NCBI GenBank assembly: GCA_002311385.1
Contig: DCAE01000112.1
Span: 13,706-77,705 of the forward strand
Direction of reading: 5' to 3'
Origin: Dehalococcoidia bacterium UBA1141
GTDB lineage: Bacteria; Chloroflexota; Dehalococcoidia; Lucifugimonadales; UBA3495
DNA: 64,000 bases
In this document: positions 59,964 to 64,000 of the stretch, piece by piece
How the letters are laid out: the number at the start of each line of letters is the position of its first letter
Numbering within the stretch: the first letter of the stretch is position 1
The notes under the pieces: model-generated
Seen by the model: only the letters and a program-made list of their open reading frames with translations
The model's database searches: none
Told to the model about the DNA's origin: nothing
Made by a program: the position numbers and the translations under genes

Positions 59964-61289
59964 ATGATCGCCGAAGCGCAAGGTGGACGTTTTCCACGAC
60001 TGATTCAAGCCGCGATTGATGCCTTCAGCCTACCGGACCTGAGGGCTAAGATTCTATTCACATTAGCCATTCTGGCCTTGTACCGGTTCACGGCCCACAT
60101 CCCTCTGCCTGGCATCGATAGCGCCCAACTGGATCTCCTCTTCGATAGCAACGAGCTTCTGGGCTTTTTGGACCTATTTAGCGGCGGCGCATTACGTCGA
60201 ATGAGCATAGTCGCTCTGGGCGTGTTCCCCTACATCACCGCATCAATCGTTATACAGCTGCTAACTCCAGTCGTGCCTCAACTGCAGGATTTGTCCCGGG
60301 AGGGTGAATCCGGACGGGCCAAGCTCAATCGTTACACTCACTGGTTGACGGTGCCCATTGCCCTAGCGCAAGGCTACGGCCAATTGGTTCTGCTGGAGCA
60401 GAGCAACGTTTTGGGGCCCATCGGATTCTCCGGCGAAGCCCTGTTGCCAACCGTCGCCGCTTTATTATCGGTGGTTGCGGGAACGATGTTCCTGGTCTGG
60501 CTGGGTGAGCTCATCACTGAAAAAGGCATCGGCAACGGTATTTCCCTGATTATTTTCGCTGGCATCGTAGCCGGATTCCCCAGTCTGCTGAGCCAAGGGT
60601 TCTTGGACCGGGACAATGTTCTGGGAATCGGCTTCTTCGCAATAATCGGCGTGTTCATCATTGCCCTAATCGTAATGTTCAACGAAGCCCACAGGCGGAT
60701 CCCGGTCCAGTATGGCCGGAGTATCTTCCGTGGCGGGAGGATGTACCGCCAAAGCGGTGCGACCTATCTCCCGCTGAGAATAAACTCAGCGGGCATGATA
60801 CCTTTGATATTCGCCTTCTCAATCGTAATATTGCCCGGTACAGCAGCTACCTATTTCGCCACCAACACCGGTTTTATCGGCGATATAGCCCGTTTCTTCG
60901 CTGACCTGCTCATACCCACTGAGCCCCTTTACTGGGTAATGGTCTTCGTTCTGGTGGTGGCGTTTACCTTCTTCTACACCCTAGTGGTGTTTAACCAACA
61001 GCAGTTGGCGGAGAACCTTCAGAGAAACGGCGGGTTTGTCTTGGGCATACGTCCGGGAAAACCCACTCAGGACTACCTGAACCGCGTTATCGTTCGCATC
61101 ACCTTGGGCGGTGCACTGTTCCTGGGGTTCATTGCTATTGTTCCGTACATTGCGTCCCTAATCACAGACGTTCAGGCTATTTCTCTGAGCAGCACCAGCC
61201 TATTAATCATGGTGGGTGTGGGCTTGGATACCTTGAGGCAATTGGAAGCCCAGCTGATGATGCGAAACTACGAAGGGTTTTTGAGATAA
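59964..61289 (+). CDS. secY: Protein translocase subunit SecY
   Basis: The channel subunit of the Sec translocon (441 aa) shows ten hydrophobic segments. The plug region (LDLLFDSNELLGFLDLFSGGALRRMSIVALGVFPYITASI) and the cytoplasmic C5 loop GIRPGKPTQDYLNRV with its conserved Arg are present. It is followed by adk after two bases. Confidence 0.96.
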   Translation: MIAEAQGGRFPRLIQAAIDAFSLPDLRAKILFTLAILALYRFTAHIPLPGIDSAQLDLLFDSNELLGFLDLFSGGALRRMSIVALGVFPYITASIVIQLLTPVVPQLQDLSREGESGRAKLNRYTHWLTVPIALAQGYGQLVLLEQSNVLGPIGFSGEALLPTVAALLSVVAGTMFLVWLGELITEKGIGNGISLIIFAGIVAGFPSLLSQGFLDRDNVLGIGFFAIIGVFIIALIVMFNEAHRRIPVQYGRSIFRGGRMYRQSGATYLPLRINSAGMIPLIFAFSIVILPGTAATYFATNTGFIGDIARFFADLLIPTEPLYWVMVFVLVVAFTFFYTLVVFNQQQLAENLQRNGGFVLGIRPGKPTQDYLNRVIVRITLGGALFLGFIAIVPYIASLITDVQAISLSSTSLLIMVGVGLDTLRQLEAQLMMRNYEGFLR

Positions 61290-61291
61290 CG

Positions 61292-61963
61292 TTGAGCCAA
61301 TCCGGTGGTCAAAACTTAAGACTAGTATTGTTCGGTCCTCCGGGTGCAGGTAAAGGCACCCAAGCTCACCTGTTGAGGGACAAGCTGAATCTGGCGCATA
61401 TCTCCTCGGGGGACTTGTTCCGTAACAACCTCAACAACAAGACTCCTCTCGGGTTGAAAGCGGCGGAATACATGAACCAGGGCCAGTTGGTGCCCGACGA
61501 AGTCACAATAGACATTGTGTTGGACAAAGTGTTGTCCCTGAATTCCGCAGAAGGTTTCATCCTAGACGGGTTTCCCCGCAACCGAAATCAAGCGGAAGTC
61601 CTGGAGAAGGCCCTTACTCAAAGGTCGAGAAACATAGATAAAGTCGTCCATATTGACGTTTCCCAAGAGGAATTGGTCAGGAGATTGGGCGGACGGTACA
61701 TCTGCCGGGATTGCCAAGCACCCCACAACATAAACGCAATGGATTCAACCCAGAAAGACCCGAAATGCGAGCAATGTGGAGGTGAGCTATACCAGAGGGA
61801 AGACGATAGATCGGAGGCCGTCCAGAGGCGCATCCAGGTCTACAATGATGAAACTGTTCCGGTGTTGGATTTCTACCGGGAAAGAGATTTACTTCTGGAC
61901 GTTTCGGGCCTGAACACCGTGGTCAATGTGTATCAAGACGTACTGTCAGGGTTGGGAATCTAG
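61292..61963 (+). CDS. adk: Adenylate kinase, zinc-lid form
   Basis: Adk balances AMP, ADP and ATP. It has the P-loop GPPGAGKGTQ (about residues 14-23), SSGDLFRNNL, DGFPRNRNQAE and a LID domain with CRDC and CEQC, which should bind zinc. The 223-aa length is that of the long form. The start is TTG, two bases after secY. Confidence 0.95.
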   Translation: MSQSGGQNLRLVLFGPPGAGKGTQAHLLRDKLNLAHISSGDLFRNNLNNKTPLGLKAAEYMNQGQLVPDEVTIDIVLDKVLSLNSAEGFILDGFPRNRNQAEVLEKALTQRSRNIDKVVHIDVSQEELVRRLGGRYICRDCQAPHNINAMDSTQKDPKCEQCGGELYQREDDRSEAVQRRIQVYNDETVPVLDFYRERDLLLDVSGLNTVVNVYQDVLSGLGI

Positions 61964-62038
61964 CGACTCTGGGTGCCTGTACTCTAAGCCATAGCAGTTG
62001 GGTATCAAAAGCGTCCAAACAAGCGTAGAATATTAGAG

Positions 62039-62845
62039 TTGAAGCAAAGTAAAAAAATAGAGACCGCATCCAATACGGCATCCACTTACACTGGAGGAAT
62101 TACGATTAAATCCTCCCAGGAAGTGGACGCTATGCGTGGAGCCGGGGCCGTGGTGGGCTCCGTTATAACCCTGTTGAAGCGGTCCGTTGAGCCGGGAATG
62201 ACCACCAAGGACCTGGATAAGATTGCCTATAAAGAAATTGTTCGCATGGGCGCTAAACCCACGTTCAAGGGCTACCGGGGCTTCCCTGCCTCTATTTGCA
62301 CGTCGGTAAATGAAGAGATAGTGCATGGCATACCAGGTAAGCGGGTACTCCAAGATGGCGACATCATAAAGATGGACGTCGGGGCGACATTAAACGGATT
62401 TATTGGAGACGCCGCCGTGTCGGTGGCAGTTGGTCAAGTAACCCAGGAAGCTCAGGACTTGATGGATGCCACTATGGAGAGCCTGGAAGCGGGAATACGA
62501 GTCTGTTTGCCAGGGAATCGGATAGGCGACATCGGCGCCGCAGTGCAGGCCTATGGCGAGGCTAGGAATTATGGTGTGGTCAGGGAATTCGTGGGGCACG
62601 GCGTGGGCCGGTTCCTGCACGAAGACCCGCAAGTCCCAAACCACGGCCAGACTGGCACGGGACCGCTGCTAAAGACGGGTATGTGTATAGCGATTGAGCC
62701 TATGTTCAACTTGGGAGACTGGCGCACCCGGATTCTGGACGATAACTGGACGGTGGTCACTGCCGATGGCAAGATCTCGGCTCATTTTGAGCACTCAATC
62801 ACCATCACCGAAAGCGGACCGGAGGTACTCACTCAACATAGCTGA
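62039..62845 (+). CDS. map: Methionine aminopeptidase, type I
   Basis: The dimetal enzyme removes N-terminal Met. Metal ligands are visible in KMDVGATLNGFIGDAA (two Asp), FVGHGVGRFLHEDPQVPN (His), AIEPMFN (Glu) and AHFEHSITI (Glu). The core starts at ITIKSSQEVDAMRGAG; the TTG start adds about 20 residues. An in-frame SD-like GGAGGA lies just before the core, but no usual start codon follows it. Confidence 0.93.
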   Translation: MKQSKKIETASNTASTYTGGITIKSSQEVDAMRGAGAVVGSVITLLKRSVEPGMTTKDLDKIAYKEIVRMGAKPTFKGYRGFPASICTSVNEEIVHGIPGKRVLQDGDIIKMDVGATLNGFIGDAAVSVAVGQVTQEAQDLMDATMESLEAGIRVCLPGNRIGDIGAAVQAYGEARNYGVVREFVGHGVGRFLHEDPQVPNHGQTGTGPLLKTGMCIAIEPMFNLGDWRTRILDDNWTVVTADGKISAHFEHSITITESGPEVLTQHS

Positions 62846-62959
62846 GCAATCGTAAACAACCGTCAGGTGTCACATGTCACGCCTTGCAATTAAACCTAAA
62901 TAGAACGGGCAAAATAACGGGACGAGCGACCAGGAGAAAGTCGAAACTAAAGGAAATAT

Positions 62960-63178
62960 ATGGCTAAAAAGCAAGCAATCGAAGTAGAGGCAAGCGTCAA
63001 AGAAGCATTACCCAATGGTATGTTCCGGGTGGAGCTTCCCAATGACCACGAAGTGCTGGCCCACGTATCTGGGAAGATTCGTATGCACTTTATCAGAGTT
63101 TTACCTGGAGACCGGGTGTTGGTGGAACTCTCGCCCTACGACCTAACTCGAGGACGCATCACCTACCGTTTCAAGTAA
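62960..63178 (+). CDS. infA: Translation initiation factor IF-1
   Basis: IF-1 (72 aa) is an S1-like OB fold that blocks the A site during initiation. It has EALPNGMFRVELPNDHEVLAHVSGKIRMHFIRVLPGDRVLVELSPYDLTRGRITYR, a near-standard sequence. It sits between map and rpmJ as in many spc-alpha junctions. Confidence 0.97.
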   Translation: MAKKQAIEVEASVKEALPNGMFRVELPNDHEVLAHVSGKIRMHFIRVLPGDRVLVELSPYDLTRGRITYRFK

Positions 63179-63249
63179 CGGCGCCCTGGGTACGGACCTC
63201 CACGGCCAACTAAAATAGACCCGTAATATAGACCCGTGAGTAGAAGAAA

Positions 63250-63363
63250 GTGAAAGTTTCCGCATCAGTAAAGCCGCGGTGCGACAAATGCCGCGTAATC
63301 AAACGCAAGGGCGTGGTGCGAATAATCTGCACCAATCCCAGGCATTCCCAAAGGCAAGGTTAG
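63250..63363 (+). CDS. rpmJ: Ribosomal protein L36
   Basis: This 37-aa zinc-ribbon protein reads MKVSASVKPRCDKCRVIKRK and ends RIICTNPRHSQRQG. The zinc ligands are CxxC, C and H. The start is GTG, with AGAAGAAA upstream. It is in the expected place between infA and rpsM. Confidence 0.95.
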   Translation: MKVSASVKPRCDKCRVIKRKGVVRIICTNPRHSQRQG

Positions 63364-63426
63364 CCAACACTTTCGGCCAGTTTTCAGGCCTAAATCATTA
63401 ATCTTTCCTAATCAAGGAGGCGTCCA

Positions 63427-63819
63427 TTGGTTCGAATTGCAGGCGTAGACGTGCCGGACCGGAAAAAGGCCCACGTGGCACTTCGCAGCATATACGGCAT
63501 TGGCCCGTCCATTGCAACTGAAATATTGATCAAAGCCGACATAGACCCGGACATGCCGCCTCGGATGAACGAGCTAACAGAAGCCCAAGTGGACCGAATC
63601 CGCGAATTGGTAGACCGGGAATACTTGGCTGAAGGCGATTTGCGGCGTGAGGTTCAACAGAATATCCGCCGACTAATCGATATTGGGTCTTACCGGGGAC
63701 TGCGTCATCGCCGGAGCCTTCCCGCCCATGGCCAGCGCACAAGAACCAATGCCAGAACCAGGAAGGGCCCACGCCGCACCGTTGCCGGACGTGGCCGACG
63801 GACCGGCGGCAAGAAGTAA
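63427..63819 (+). CDS. rpsM: Ribosomal protein S13
   Basis: S13 (130 aa) contacts P-site tRNA and L5. It has RIAGVDVPDRKKAHVALRSIYGIG and the C-terminal SYRGLRHRRSLPAHGQRTRTNARTRKGPRRTVAGR. The start is TTG, fixed by AAGGAGG seven bases upstream. First gene of the alpha group. Confidence 0.96.
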   Translation: MVRIAGVDVPDRKKAHVALRSIYGIGPSIATEILIKADIDPDMPPRMNELTEAQVDRIRELVDREYLAEGDLRREVQQNIRRLIDIGSYRGLRHRRSLPAHGQRTRTNARTRKGPRRTVAGRGRRTGGKK

Positions 63820-63866
63820 CCCCCAGAAATAGTCCCAAGAAATAGTCATAGAGGTAATTCAGACTG

Positions 63867-64000
63867 ATGGCAAGACCAAGAACCAGAAGGCGAGAGCGAC
63901 GCAACGTGCCCCATGGGCGTGCGTATATCTATTCAACCTTCAACAATACTTTAATCAGCATCACCGACCCACAAGGCAGCGTCATAGCATCAGCCAGTGC
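63867..64000 (+). CDS. rpsK: Ribosomal protein S11, truncated by window end
   Basis: The visible 44 residues (MARPRTRRRERRNVPHGRAY, then STFNNTLISITDPQGSVI) match the S11 N-terminus. S11 is a platform protein that holds the mRNA Shine-Dalgarno helix. The gene continues beyond 64000. Confidence 0.93.
   Translation, partial: MARPRTRRRERRNVPHGRAYIYSTFNNTLISITDPQGSVIASAS

Overview
The window is a 64 kb piece of a bacterial chromosome, about 55% GC by eye, packed with housekeeping genes and showing no phage, transposase or CRISPR array. Gene content suggests a Chloroflexota lineage near Dehalococcoidia/SAR202. The clues are a dimeric (archaeal/eukaryal-type) glycyl-tRNA synthetase, a split ferredoxin-dependent pyruvate oxidoreductase, a CaiB/BaiF CoA-transferase, MeaB, cobalamin riboswitches, and a zinc-binding S14, L24 and Adk in one S10/spc operon. 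The lineage is an inference; no 16S gene is present.

Region 1 (1-10.4 kb): a FadR-type GntR regulator leads the operon gntR-porGD-porA-porB (minus strand), with a strong promoter and a FadR-consensus operator just downstream of it. A geranylgeranyl-reductase-like flavoprotein, an NfeD/SPFH membrane pair, a DUF429 protein that lacks two expected aspartates, and MeaB follow. Region 2 (10.4-21.5 kb): a cysteinyl-tRNA synthetase fused in frame to a GT2 glycosyltransferase, a two-domain CaiB CoA-transferase, a hemerythrin-like protein, a DAO-family flavoprotein, an FmdB zinc ribbon, a DUF971 protein, a ThDP enzyme of the acetolactate synthase/sulfoacetaldehyde acetyltransferase superfamily, and an enoyl-CoA hydratase.

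Region 3 (21.6-32.5 kb): a histidine operon hisZ-hisG-(zinc phospholipase-like)-hisD-hisC-hisB, in which a long-form HisG coexists with a HisZ. Two SDR genes (one without the catalytic Tyr/Lys), birA and glyS follow. Region 4 (32.5-45.7 kb) is a cobalt/cobalamin block under two cobalamin riboswitches, each followed by an intrinsic terminator. Riboswitch 2 precedes cbiE-cobN and a small unknown gene. Riboswitch 1 precedes a family-5 solute-binding lipoprotein, two DppBC-type permeases, a FhuF-like Fe-S protein and a fused ChlI-ChlD chelatase subunit. Together these read as metal uptake, metal release from a chelate and insertion into the corrin ring, all turned down by B12; the ABC ATPases are missing here.

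Region 5 (45.8-64 kb): the str, S10, spc and alpha ribosomal gene cluster on the plus strand, rpsL to a truncated rpsK, with secY, adk, map, infA and rpmJ. tuf is absent after fusA. L4, S17 and L5 carry long charged low-complexity extensions, and S12 has a 14-residue insertion. Spacers elsewhere hold three families of short palindromic repeats and a 45-bp tandem repeat.
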